From: an uncultured Bacilli bacterium | GTDB taxonomy: Bacteria > Bacillota_I > Bacilli_A > RF39 > UBA660 | Direction: 5' to 3' | DNA length: 25,077 nucleotides | NCBI GenBank assembly: GCA_947856335.1 | Contig: CANUCD010000001.1 | Span: forward strand, 1-25,077 | Part shown: piece by piece, positions 7,471 to 15,343 of the stretch | Layout of the letters: each line of letters begins with the position of its first letter | Position numbering within the stretch: position 1 is the stretch's first letter | Translations under genes and position numbers: made by a program | The notes under the pieces: model-generated | Seen by the model: the letters and a program-made list of their open reading frames with translations, nothing else | Told to the model about the DNA's origin: nothing | Databases searched by the model: none

Positions 7471-8183
7471 TTCTTTTCTTTCTTTATTTCAAGTATAAAT
7501 TTTATATTATTATTATAAAATCTTTTTAATCTGCTTGGTTCTTTTAATATTCTATATAGCCATTCCAAGTTAAGTTTAATAAATATTTTGGGTGCCCTTT
7601 TTTTGTGTCCACTTATTACATCAAAAGAGCCTCCTACTCCTACAAATATTCCTTTTTTGAATTTATTTATGTATTTGTAAATCAGCTTTTCTTGTTCTGG
7701 TATTCCAAGGGCAACTAAAACTATGTCTGGCTCTTTTTTAATTATTTCTTTCATTATTATATCACGGTCATTCACATATCCATTTTGAAATCCACAAATT
7801 TTTAAATTTGGATAGTTTTCTTTTACATTTTTTATTAAATCATCTATTACTTCTTGTTTTGAGCCGAAAAAGTAAATGCTTTTTTTTAATTCATTCCCCA
7901 ATTTCAATAATTCATTTGCAATATCAATTCCTGCTATTCTTTCTGTAATATTAATACCTAAAATTTGAGCTGCTTTTACCACTCCTATTCCATCGGGGAC
8001 TATCAATACGTTATTATCATTCAATATTTTTGATACTGTTTCGTCTGTTTTAGCATATTTTAATGTCTCTGGGTTAGCTGTCACAATTAATTTTTTTTGT
8101 TTTTTATTTAGCAATGTTTTCAGATCTTCAAAAAACGTAATTTTCCCTTTATTATACATTTTTTCTAAATACTTTTTATACAT
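7455..8183 (-). CDS. tagA: WecG/TagA/CpsF family N-acetylmannosaminyltransferase
   Basis: A GT26-family enzyme that adds ManNAc to GlcNAc-PP-undecaprenol. The protein has 242 residues. Motifs are TANPET (35-40), the catalytic PDGIGVVKAAQ (63-73, Asp64), ALGIPEQEKLI (158-168), and the C-terminal GVGGSFDVISGHKKRAP and EWLYRILKEPSRLKR, the family hallmark and membrane-contact tail. The ATG at 8183 has an AGAGG SD and starts 2 nt after the GT4 stop; a longer frame from 8213 lies within the GT4 gene and is not needed. With tagO downstream and wecB/mnaA at the end of the block, all enzymes for the ManNAc-GlcNAc linkage disaccharide are present. Confidence 0.95.
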   Translation of the reverse strand: MYKKYLEKMYNKGKITFFEDLKTLLNKKQKKLIVTANPETLKYAKTDETVSKILNDNNVLIVPDGIGVVKAAQILGINITERIAGIDIANELLKLGNELKKSIYFFGSKQEVIDDLIKNVKENYPNLKICGFQNGYVNDRDIIMKEIIKKEPDIVLVALGIPEQEKLIYKYINKFKKGIFVGVGGSFDVISGHKKRAPKIFIKLNLEWLYRILKEPSRLKRFYNNNIKFILEIKKEKKLQQK

Positions 8184-8185
8184 AA

Positions 8186-9301
8186 TTACCTCTTTTCTAA
8201 TAGTGCTATCCAAAGTTTTTGTACTTCTTTAATATTATATTTATTTTTTCTTTTATTATTTTCCAGTATTTTTTTTTGTAAAACTTGTCTGTTATTAAAA
8301 TAGTATAAAACCTTTTCAGCCATTAAATTAATGTCTCTATTTGGTATTAAAATTTCTTTGTCATTTTCAAGTATTTCACAAGCACCTTGAGCGGTATCAA
8401 AAGCTATTGGTAGAATCCCAGCTTCCATTGCTTCCAATAAAACAATTCCAAAAGATTCAGTGTAAGAAGTCATTAAAAATATCGTACTATCAACTAAATG
8501 TTTGGATATTTCTTTACTATTCAAAGTTCCAAGTAAATGAATTTTATTCTCTAAATGATAATCTTTGATTTTGTTTTCTATTTTTTCTTTCTCTGGACCA
8601 TCACCAATTAATGATAGGTCAATATTTTTATCTTTTTCATTTACTTTTTCCATAACATCTATTAAATCTAAAAATCCTTTTTCAGAGCTTAGTCTACCAA
8701 CACTAATAATTTTATTATTGCTTATATCTGACTTTTTACTAATATTTAAATCGTATGTATTTGGTATATAAACACATTTTATATTGGTTTTATCTTTATA
8801 AAAATTATAAAGCTCTTTGGATACTAATACAAAATAATCTAGTTTTTTTATGCAATTTAAAGTTTTTGTAATATATTTTTTGTTATTATTATGATGGTTA
8901 TGCTCAGTTGCAATTTTTATTATTTCCCTTTTGGCATATTTGCCAACATATTTGTTATGGAAAGCTCGCGTTGTTATAATATAATCGCTCTTTATTTTTT
9001 TTATAGCATCAATATTTAATTTTCTCTTTAAGTATAATATTTTTAATGATTTATATCCTTCTTTAAATATCTTTCCTAATTTAATATGTTTGATAGCGTG
9101 TTTTAATTCTTCTCTATTAGATATATCATTTATAAGATAAGTTATTTTGGCATTACAAAAATCATAAATTCTATTTTTGCTTTTGTAAGTAAAAATAATT
9201 TCTATATCATAATAATTCTTTAACATTAAACATAGTGTTGAAATGTATTTTTCTGCACCACCTACTCCATCATGTAAAGCTAAAATTGTTATTTTTTTCA
9301 T
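8186..9301 (-). CDS. Glycosyltransferase family 4
   Basis: A GT-B fold retaining glycosyltransferase of 371 residues. The N-terminal domain has LHDGVGGAEKYIS, the usual GG-AE acceptor-side loop. The C-terminal domain has SVGRLSSEKGFLDLI, LIGDGPEK and TSYTESFGIVLLEAMEAG, which contains the E-x7-E nucleotide-sugar motif. Its ATG at 9301 overlaps the stop of the preceding gene as TAATG, so translation is coupled. It lies between a GT32-like enzyme and TagA and probably adds a sugar to the undecaprenyl-linked repeat unit in the cytoplasm. Donor and linkage cannot be read from the sequence. Confidence 0.93.
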   Translation of the reverse strand: MKKITILALHDGVGGAEKYISTLCLMLKNYYDIEIIFTYKSKNRIYDFCNAKITYLINDISNREELKHAIKHIKLGKIFKEGYKSLKILYLKRKLNIDAIKKIKSDYIITTRAFHNKYVGKYAKREIIKIATEHNHHNNNKKYITKTLNCIKKLDYFVLVSKELYNFYKDKTNIKCVYIPNTYDLNISKKSDISNNKIISVGRLSSEKGFLDLIDVMEKVNEKDKNIDLSLIGDGPEKEKIENKIKDYHLENKIHLLGTLNSKEISKHLVDSTIFLMTSYTESFGIVLLEAMEAGILPIAFDTAQGACEILENDKEILIPNRDINLMAEKVLYYFNNRQVLQKKILENNKRKNKYNIKEVQKLWIALLEKR

Positions 9302-10011
9302 TATTTATTTCTCGAAATATACTTTCTGTATTTTTCTGCTTTTGCTTTAGTATTTATACTTAATTTTAGCTTCTTCATAATTTTATATTTCAAAGACTTT
9401 TTATTGTCTAACCACGAACCAGTAAATACATGAATTGATACAGAATCTTTTGATGGATTACAAAAAATATAGTCTGGATAGACTGCTATATCATCTTTTA
9501 AAATTTGATATTTATTTCCTAATTCGCACTTATAATCGTTTATCAAAATATTTGAAACAGAAATGGTGTTGTTACTTGAGAAGTCAAAGTTGTATAATTT
9601 TAGTTCATCATAATAATCAAGCATTTTTTTAGTCAATAAATGATGCTTTTTAGCTCCGAAAACTGCCGTAAATGGGTGAGTATCATTTTCAAAGCCTACA
9701 AAAGCATCGTGTTGTAAGTACTTATCAAAATTATCTAGTAATATAACATCTGTATCTAAATAAATTCCTCCTTCATGATAAATTACATATGCTCTTATAT
9801 AATCGCTAACATATGCCCATTTTTTGGCTTCATATGCTGCTTTACAAAAAGGATGGGAATTGATATCGAAATTATTTTCATTCCATTCTTTGATTTCATA
9901 ACCTTCTAAGTGTTTTTGCCAAGTTTTCATACATTTTTGAATATCTTTAGGCTTTGGATTGCCCCCTACCCATATGTAATGGATTATTTTGGGTATTTTA
10001 TCTTTTTTCAT
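9301..10011 (-). CDS. GT32-like glycosyltransferase (DXD sugar-binding family, Och1/capsule type)
   Basis: The protein of 236 residues begins MKKDKIPKIIHYIWVGG, which with KPKDIQKCMKTW and YEIKEWNENNFD is typical of bacterial GT32/Gly_transf_sug proteins. The core is WAYVSDYIRAYVIYHEGGIYLDTDVILL (residues about 70-97), in which LDTD is the metal-binding DXD. The C-terminal Trp-containing FTGSWLDNK is also common in the family. The start is the ATG at 10011, with a near-perfect SD (AAAGGAGGA) and a TAATG overlap with the upstream GT2 gene; a longer frame to 10053 has no support. It is predicted to act on the lipid-linked oligosaccharide in the cytoplasm. Confidence 0.92.
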   Translation of the reverse strand: MKKDKIPKIIHYIWVGGNPKPKDIQKCMKTWQKHLEGYEIKEWNENNFDINSHPFCKAAYEAKKWAYVSDYIRAYVIYHEGGIYLDTDVILLDNFDKYLQHDAFVGFENDTHPFTAVFGAKKHHLLTKKMLDYYDELKLYNFDFSSNNTISVSNILINDYKCELGNKYQILKDDIAVYPDYIFCNPSKDSVSIHVFTGSWLDNKKSLKYKIMKKLKLSINTKAKAEKYRKYISRNK

Positions 10012-11174
10012 TATTCCTCCTTTATTACAATTGTTATGAATGGGTATATACATAAAAATTTAGTAATATTTATCATTTTTTTATAGTCTTTTTCATTTGA
10101 TACTTCTATTGTTTTAAAACCATCTTGCATTTCTTTAATTATTTTTAAATATATTGATGATAGATTATTATTTAACAAATCGTTATTAAACTTTCTCATA
10201 TCTTTACCATAATAAATAAAATCTTGATTATCAATTTTATTAATTTTTATTGTCCGATTATTTTTGCTTTGGTAAAACGATAGCAAATTTGCTAAAAAAA
10301 GATTTTCTTTGTATTCATTTTTATATCTTTTTCTTAATATAAATTTAATAATTTTGCTTTTACATTTACTTTCTTTTTTTATGTAAATTGGTTTATATGT
10401 TATATGGGCTTTATTTAAAGTTCTAAATAAATAATATTGTAGTTTATAAAAAGGTATACTATAATATTTCATCAAATTAATTGCTGTTCTTAATTCGCCA
10501 TTTATTACATTTAATTTTCCTACTGGATTATTTATATAATTTCCTTCAAAAATACGATATTTAAAAAAAGGAAAAATAGCATTTTTTACATTTAGCATTG
10601 CTGGTTTTTCTCTTAGATCCAACCAAAACGGTGTATTCCAAGTTAAATAATTGTACTTCACTGTTGTCGTAAAACTTTTATATGTGTGAAAAGCTGTGTC
10701 AGTGTATAAATTTCTTCCTAACCATAAAAGCTGTAATGCTATAGTACTTTCACTTTTTTTATATTTTTTTACCTGTAAATTTCCAGTTATTTCTGATTTT
10801 TCGTTAATAATTATAGGACTAGATATTAAAGCATCTATTTTTGAGTTTTTAAACTCTTTTAAAGCTTTTTCTAGTACATATTTGTCTGCAAGCAAATCGT
10901 CTGAATGTAAAATGTAGATATAATCACCCGTAATGTATGGGAATATGTTTAAAATAGCATTTAATTGATCTTGATTATTATGATAATAATATTTTATTCT
11001 TTTTTCTTTTTTCTTCTTCAAATATTGTTGTATAATTTCCCTTGTATCGTCAGTTGATCCGTCATCAGAAATTAAAAGTTCCCAGTTTTTATATGTTTGC
11101 ATAACCACAGAGTCAAGAGCTTCTATGATACTTTCTGAATCATTATAAGTGGGCATAATAATTGTAAACTTCAT
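10011..11174 (-). CDS. Glycosyltransferase family 2
   Basis: A 387-residue protein. The first ~110 residues form a GT-A domain: FTIIMPTYNDSESIIEALDS, ISDDGSTDDTREI and the DXD-like YILHSDDLL. The C-terminal ~250 residues are rich in Lys, Asn and Tyr, show no obvious membrane segment and were not recognised; they may bind the acceptor. The start is the ATG at 11174 with GAGGAG upstream; the open frame reaches 11291 but the extra 39 codons run through the promoter. First gene of the block leading to tagA, tagO and wecB, preceded by its own promoter and by the terminator of the polymerase block. It ends in a TAATG overlap with the GT32-like gene. Confidence 0.9.
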   Translation of the reverse strand: MKFTIIMPTYNDSESIIEALDSVVMQTYKNWELLISDDGSTDDTREIIQQYLKKKKEKRIKYYYHNNQDQLNAILNIFPYITGDYIYILHSDDLLADKYVLEKALKEFKNSKIDALISSPIIINEKSEITGNLQVKKYKKSESTIALQLLWLGRNLYTDTAFHTYKSFTTTVKYNYLTWNTPFWLDLREKPAMLNVKNAIFPFFKYRIFEGNYINNPVGKLNVINGELRTAINLMKYYSIPFYKLQYYLFRTLNKAHITYKPIYIKKESKCKSKIIKFILRKRYKNEYKENLFLANLLSFYQSKNNRTIKINKIDNQDFIYYGKDMRKFNNDLLNNNLSSIYLKIIKEMQDGFKTIEVSNEKDYKKMINITKFLCIYPFITIVIKEE

Positions 11175-11193
11175 ATCTTTTCTCCTCGTAATT

Positions 11194-11222
11194 ATCATAT
11201 CAAAAATGTAGTAGAAAATCAA
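11194..11222 (-). promoter_or_regulatory. Sigma-A promoter of the glycosyltransferase/tagAO block
   Basis: On the minus strand a -35 TTGATT (11217-11222) and a -10 TATGAT (11194-11199), preceded by TGA, are separated by 17 nt. The start is predicted near 11187, where the GAGGAG SD begins, so the leader would be only about 13 nt. Confidence 0.65.
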
Positions 11223-11252
11223 ATGTTTTACATTAAATTTAAAGCAGCAATT

Positions 11253-11288
11253 AAAAAAACTCATTATAAAAATATTTAATATAATGAG
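11253..11288 (-). terminator. Terminator after the polymerase (wzy-like) gene
   Basis: CTCATTATA (11260-11268) pairs perfectly with TATAATGAG (11280-11288) around an 11-nt loop. On the minus strand it is followed by seven T (11259-11253). It lies 15 nt after the polymerase stop and just ahead of the next promoter, separating the two transcription blocks. Confidence 0.8.
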
Positions 11289-11302
11289 CATGTTTTTATA
11301 AA

Positions 11303-12610
11303 TTATTTATTTTCCAATGTTATTTTAGGTTTTAGCGAAAAGAAAATGTACAAATAATATATTGTTAAAAATGATGATACAGCTGGTGCACTAATAATAT
11401 GCCCTGCAAAAAATCCTATACCTAATATTAGCAAAAACATTAAAATTGCATAACTTAAATTTAAATTCCATTTATAGCTTTTTGATTTAACGGATTTTAT
11501 TAAACTGTATAGAAGAAATAAGTATGGGAAACACAAAATTAAAAAGCCAATTAACCCATAATGGTAAAAAATGTCAAAAAAATCCATTTCTGCTATTTTT
11601 ATTTCTTGTTTTTCGGCATCATAAAAACCAATACCAAATAATTTATCTACTACATTAGCCTCCATATATTCTTTATTCATTTCCTTAACTTTAATATCTC
11701 GGTTACTTAATAGTTGTGATAAAAAACTTTCTTCTGGTTTAGGGGGCTGTTGCGGATTCGGTTGTATAGTTGTATTAGGAGGCACGGTTTCTACAATAGG
11801 CTGCTTCTCATTTTTAGAATTATATTCTTCAATATTTGCATACAATTTATCACCAAACGGAGAATATAAAATTGAATAAATAAGTATTATTATTAATAGA
11901 AAAGCCTTATTAATTACTTTTTTTCTCTTAAAGAGAATATATAATATTGCATATATAATTATAACCATTCCTAATCCAATTGTAGCTACTTTTGTAGCAA
12001 TTGCTAATATAGTTAAAATCGAAATAAATGATATTATTAGAAACCAGATTTTGTGCTTTTCTAATAAAGAAAATGTTGCCGGATAAAGCATTAATAATAT
12101 GGGTCCAACTTCATTTGCGGCATAAAACCAACCAACTAAACCATACTTTTCTCTAACATAAGAATTGAAACTTGATTGCAAAATTACGGGTAGTAGAATA
12201 AATATTATATAAAATATTAAACCTATTAAAAATATTTTTTGCCATTTTTTCGTGTCAAAGCCATATTCATCACATAAGTTTAACATTCCTAATATTAAAA
12301 TTGGGAAATACATAAACTTAAATATTAAATTTGCTTCATTATAAAGTGCCCGTAATGTGAAATATTCTGGTTTTGTTAAAATGTATGTTATTGCAAATAT
12401 CGCTAATATTGAAAAATATATTATAGTTAATTTCTTATATTTAGATTTTGATAGGAAGAAAACATACATTACTAAAAAAACAAGTAAAGATATTCGGACT
12501 ATAACTCCAATTGTTAATGGGAAATCACCATACCTTGTCATTAAACCAGTAAGTAAATTAATTAATGGAAATAATAAAAATATAATATACATCGCTTTTA
12601 TTTTTTTCAT
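11303..12610 (-). CDS. Wzy-like O-antigen polymerase/ligase family membrane protein
   Basis: A 435-residue polytopic protein with about 11-12 hydrophobic helices and one large extracytoplasmic loop (about residues 250-340). That loop contains a Pro/Gln-rich run (VPPNTTIQPNPQQPPKP) before the last three helices. This layout, with the loop motif VDKLFGIGF and the helix-loop GWFYAANEVGPILL, fits the O-antigen ligase/polymerase superfamily; sequence conservation in this family is low. The ATG at 12610 with AAAGGAG 11 nt upstream is preferred. A TTG at 12673 would add 21 residues without a convincing SD. The 70-nt gap to the flippase gene holds a weak promoter-like pair (TTGTCG, 17 nt, TAAACT). 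It probably polymerises the flipped repeat unit on the outer face of the membrane. Confidence 0.82.
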   Translation of the reverse strand: MKKIKAMYIIFLLFPLINLLTGLMTRYGDFPLTIGVIVRISLLVFLVMYVFFLSKSKYKKLTIIYFSILAIFAITYILTKPEYFTLRALYNEANLIFKFMYFPILILGMLNLCDEYGFDTKKWQKIFLIGLIFYIIFILLPVILQSSFNSYVREKYGLVGWFYAANEVGPILLMLYPATFSLLEKHKIWFLIISFISILTILAIATKVATIGLGMVIIIYAILYILFKRKKVINKAFLLIIILIYSILYSPFGDKLYANIEEYNSKNEKQPIVETVPPNTTIQPNPQQPPKPEESFLSQLLSNRDIKVKEMNKEYMEANVVDKLFGIGFYDAEKQEIKIAEMDFFDIFYHYGLIGFLILCFPYLFLLYSLIKSVKSKSYKWNLNLSYAILMFLLILGIGFFAGHIISAPAVSSFLTIYYLYIFFSLKPKITLENK

Positions 12611-12680
12611 TTCATTATAAACTCCTTTGGGCTGCCTATATAAAAGTTTAACATAATTTTTTATATTCGACAATATTTTT

Positions 12681-14189
12681 TTATTCAGTATACTTTCCTT
12701 TTACTTTAATAAATTCTATTCCACGTTTGATTAGCGATCTAAACGATTTAAATAGAGCAAAGAAAAAAATAGTTAATATAATACCAGTTATAATTGCAAA
12801 AATTATTACATAAATCATCCACATAGTTACTTTAGAAAATTGTAACTCTAAATAATTAAAGGCAAATATAAATAGTAGATTGATTATTAGCACAATAAAA
12901 TATATTACAAAATAATGAATTGGATTTCTTTTAAATATATTTTTAAATATATATATAGCATTGAATATAAATGTTGTAGCAAACCTTGAAAGAACTGTTC
13001 CTAATAGTACTCCCATTATGCCTAGCTTGTGAATTAGTGAAAAAGATATGATAATGTTTAATATGGCTTCTAGAATCGTTGCTTTTTTTGTTTCTTTAAA
13101 TAAGCATAAACCATTTATTACTATTGTTGTTGCTTTATCTACAATTAATTGGAATAAAATTAGGCAAAATAGGGATAATGTAAAGTTTGTTACTACATAT
13201 TCTTGCCCTACCCAAAATTTAATTAATGAATTTAAAAAACCGTACAGCATTATATTAATAAAACTAGCTATAAACAAGAAAAAAATGTACATTTCTGTAA
13301 ACACCATATACTTTTTTTCTCCTTGTTCTTTAAACATTACATTAGCAAAACTTGGTGTAATTGCTGAAGAAACTAAAAAGACTATATCACCTAAAAATTT
13401 AGTGATATAATTATATGATGAGTATATAATAACACTAATTGGATTAATAAAAGTTGAAATTAAAATAATGTCTGTATTTGAATTTAAAAGATCCGCACCT
13501 TTTCTCCAAATCATATCTTTCGTTCCCTTTAAATAACTTTTATTAAATTTTTTATTATCTTTTAGCCATGGATATTCTTTAAATATTTTTTTATTAATGA
13601 TTAAATCTACTACAACTGTTAAAACAATACCTGGAATTAAAATAAAGAGATAGTCTACACCTAATAATACTAGGATTATTTCAATTATAGTTTCTGCTAT
13701 TCTTATACTTTTAACTCCTAAATTAATTTTATATGACTTTTGATCAGCTTCAATTACGAAACGTGGAGCTATAAAGAAATAATCAACAATATTTCTGATT
13801 ATAAATATAAGGAATATAAGCTGTATATATCCAATAGGCAAATCTGCTTTTGTAAAAAAATGAACAAAAAAGCTGATAATTAGTGCTATTATAAAGATTA
13901 TTGAGCCAATGATACTATAAAATCTTTTTGATGTACTATAAATGTCGTTAATTTCTTTAGTATCATTTTTTGCAAATGCACTATAAAGTTTTTTATTGAG
14001 TAATAAACTAAATCCAATATCTGTAATAGCAAGATAACTAAATATTTGATAAAATAGTTGATTTAGTGAATAAACATCATTACTAAGACCGTTTACAAAA
14101 ATTCTAATTTTTACAAAGCCTAAAATTCCAACTATTAAAGTTAAACTAACAGACGTAATGATATTTTTAAGAGTGTTTTTTGTACGCAT
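12681..14189 (-). CDS. Wzx-like polysaccharide flippase (MOP superfamily)
   Basis: A 502-residue membrane protein with about 12-14 helices beginning RTKNTLKNIITSVSLTLIVG, the usual amphipathic start of Wzx/MurJ-like exporters. Features include ITDIGFSLLLNKKLY in the first third and the mid-protein WRKGADLLNSNTDIILIS, matching the Wzx pattern in which the second half begins after a cytoplasmic loop. The start is uncertain among ATG 14189, ATG 14198 and GTG 14204; all lie right after the stop of the CDP-glycerol transferase gene and only a G-rich SD (GGGG) is visible. 14189 is chosen for spacing. It probably flips an undecaprenyl-PP-linked oligosaccharide for the adjacent polymerase. Confidence 0.87.
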   Translation of the reverse strand: MRTKNTLKNIITSVSLTLIVGILGFVKIRIFVNGLSNDVYSLNQLFYQIFSYLAITDIGFSLLLNKKLYSAFAKNDTKEINDIYSTSKRFYSIIGSIIFIIALIISFFVHFFTKADLPIGYIQLIFLIFIIRNIVDYFFIAPRFVIEADQKSYKINLGVKSIRIAETIIEIILVLLGVDYLFILIPGIVLTVVVDLIINKKIFKEYPWLKDNKKFNKSYLKGTKDMIWRKGADLLNSNTDIILISTFINPISVIIYSSYNYITKFLGDIVFLVSSAITPSFANVMFKEQGEKKYMVFTEMYIFFLFIASFINIMLYGFLNSLIKFWVGQEYVVTNFTLSLFCLILFQLIVDKATTIVINGLCLFKETKKATILEAILNIIISFSLIHKLGIMGVLLGTVLSRFATTFIFNAIYIFKNIFKRNPIHYFVIYFIVLIINLLFIFAFNYLELQFSKVTMWMIYVIIFAIITGIILTIFFFALFKSFRSLIKRGIEFIKVKGKYTE

Positions 14190-14203
14190 TTTTATCATCC
14201 CCA

Positions 14204-15343
14204 CTATTCTTTGATATCAAAATTACCACAATTCAGATTTTCGACAAATCTTTTTGTGGCTTGACCATCATTTAAGTAATTAAATTTTTTATTGAATTTT
14301 TTTAATTTTTTCTCATATCCAGTAAAACTAGTATCTAAATTTTTTAAAGTATTATAAAGTTCTTTTTCTGTATAACATATTGGTCCTGGCATTATTTTTT
14401 GATAATCGATTACAATTCCTGGATAAGTACTATATTTTTCATAATCATATGGATACAGAATAATTTTTTTATCCGTTAATGCAAATTCATAGATTGATGC
14501 TGAATAATCTGATATTAATATATCAGTTATTGGGTATAAATCTACTATATCAGGTACATTTTCGCAATTTATAAAATTAGAATTCTTAAAAATATTTTTA
14601 TCAGTTTTAGAGTTTAATAGTGGATGCAATCTTACTAAAAACACATAGTCTTGTAATTCACATAGCGATTCAATATTTAATTTTATGTTTTCCTTTCCTA
14701 ATAAATCTTCACGATACGTTGGTGCATATAATACTATTTTTTTATCTAAAGGAATATTATACTTCTTTTTTAAATTTTCAATTTCATCTGATGATAGTTT
14801 TTTAGATCTTGCAATTGGATCTGTGCTGGGTATGCCTAATCTAAAAATCTTTTGGTCAAATCCTGTTGAATTTTTTATCTGCGTTTCTTCTTCTTCACAC
14901 ATAGATATATATATATCCCAGTCCTGAATATGTTTTAATTTATTTTCTGTATGCTCTTTTCTATATTCATCTATTTCTAGTCCCATCTTTTTTACAGGTC
15001 CGTGACCATGGAATGTTTGAATATAAATTTGAGATTTTTTCTTTTTTAATACTGGATTTACACTGTCGCTCATTATCCAATATTTAGCTTTTGAGATATA
15101 ATATAAAGATTTCAATGTCCGGTGATAACATATATCTTTGCTGTCTAATTTATCAATTTCTGTACCTTTATATACCATGTATTTCATATTAAATTTTGAA
15201 TTGCAATTTTTCTTCAAGTATAAGTATATTTCTCTTGGATTTCCATCAACTCTATTTCTACTAGAAAAAAAGACAATATGATTATCTTCTACTTTAAAAA
15301 TCTTAAAAAATAGATTTAAAAAGAAAATTATAATGTTTTTCAT
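14204..15343 (-). CDS. CDP-glycerol glycerophosphotransferase family protein (TagB/TagF-like)
   Basis: Peripheral-membrane, GT-B-like phosphotransferase of 379 residues. An N-terminal hydrophobic/amphipathic segment (IIIFFLNLFFKIFK) is followed by HIVFFSSRNRVDGNPREIY, SKAKYWIMSDS, QTFHGHGPVKKMGL (catalytic His region), VLYAPTYRED, VRLHPLL and ISDYSASIYEFALTDKKIILYPYD. These are the family's nucleotide and active-site motifs. Known members transfer glycerol-P or ribitol-P from CDP-alcohols. The ATG at 15343 overlaps the upstream fusion gene as ATGA, with an AAAGG SD. No glycerol-3-phosphate cytidylyltransferase (TagD) is in the window. Because it is coupled to a cytidylyltransferase-type fusion, its donor may be the CDP-activated product of that protein rather than CDP-glycerol; that is inference. 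Confidence 0.92.
   Translation of the reverse strand: MKNIIIFFLNLFFKIFKVEDNHIVFFSSRNRVDGNPREIYLYLKKNCNSKFNMKYMVYKGTEIDKLDSKDICYHRTLKSLYYISKAKYWIMSDSVNPVLKKKKSQIYIQTFHGHGPVKKMGLEIDEYRKEHTENKLKHIQDWDIYISMCEEEETQIKNSTGFDQKIFRLGIPSTDPIARSKKLSSDEIENLKKKYNIPLDKKIVLYAPTYREDLLGKENIKLNIESLCELQDYVFLVRLHPLLNSKTDKNIFKNSNFINCENVPDIVDLYPITDILISDYSASIYEFALTDKKIILYPYDYEKYSTYPGIVIDYQKIMPGPICYTEKELYNTLKNLDTSFTGYEKKLKKFNKKFNYLNDGQATKRFVENLNCGNFDIKE

Noticed and set aside
12645..12673. Promoter-like pair TTGTCG, 17 nt, TAAACT before the polymerase gene
   Set aside because: The spacing and TGT extension are good but both hexamers are poor; the gene can be read from the operon promoter at 18154-18182. Too weak to list.
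14204..15343. Naming the CDP-alcohol transferase tagB or tagF
   Set aside because: Family membership is clear but the substrate is not, and the neighbouring cytidylyltransferase-type fusion suggests a different CDP donor.
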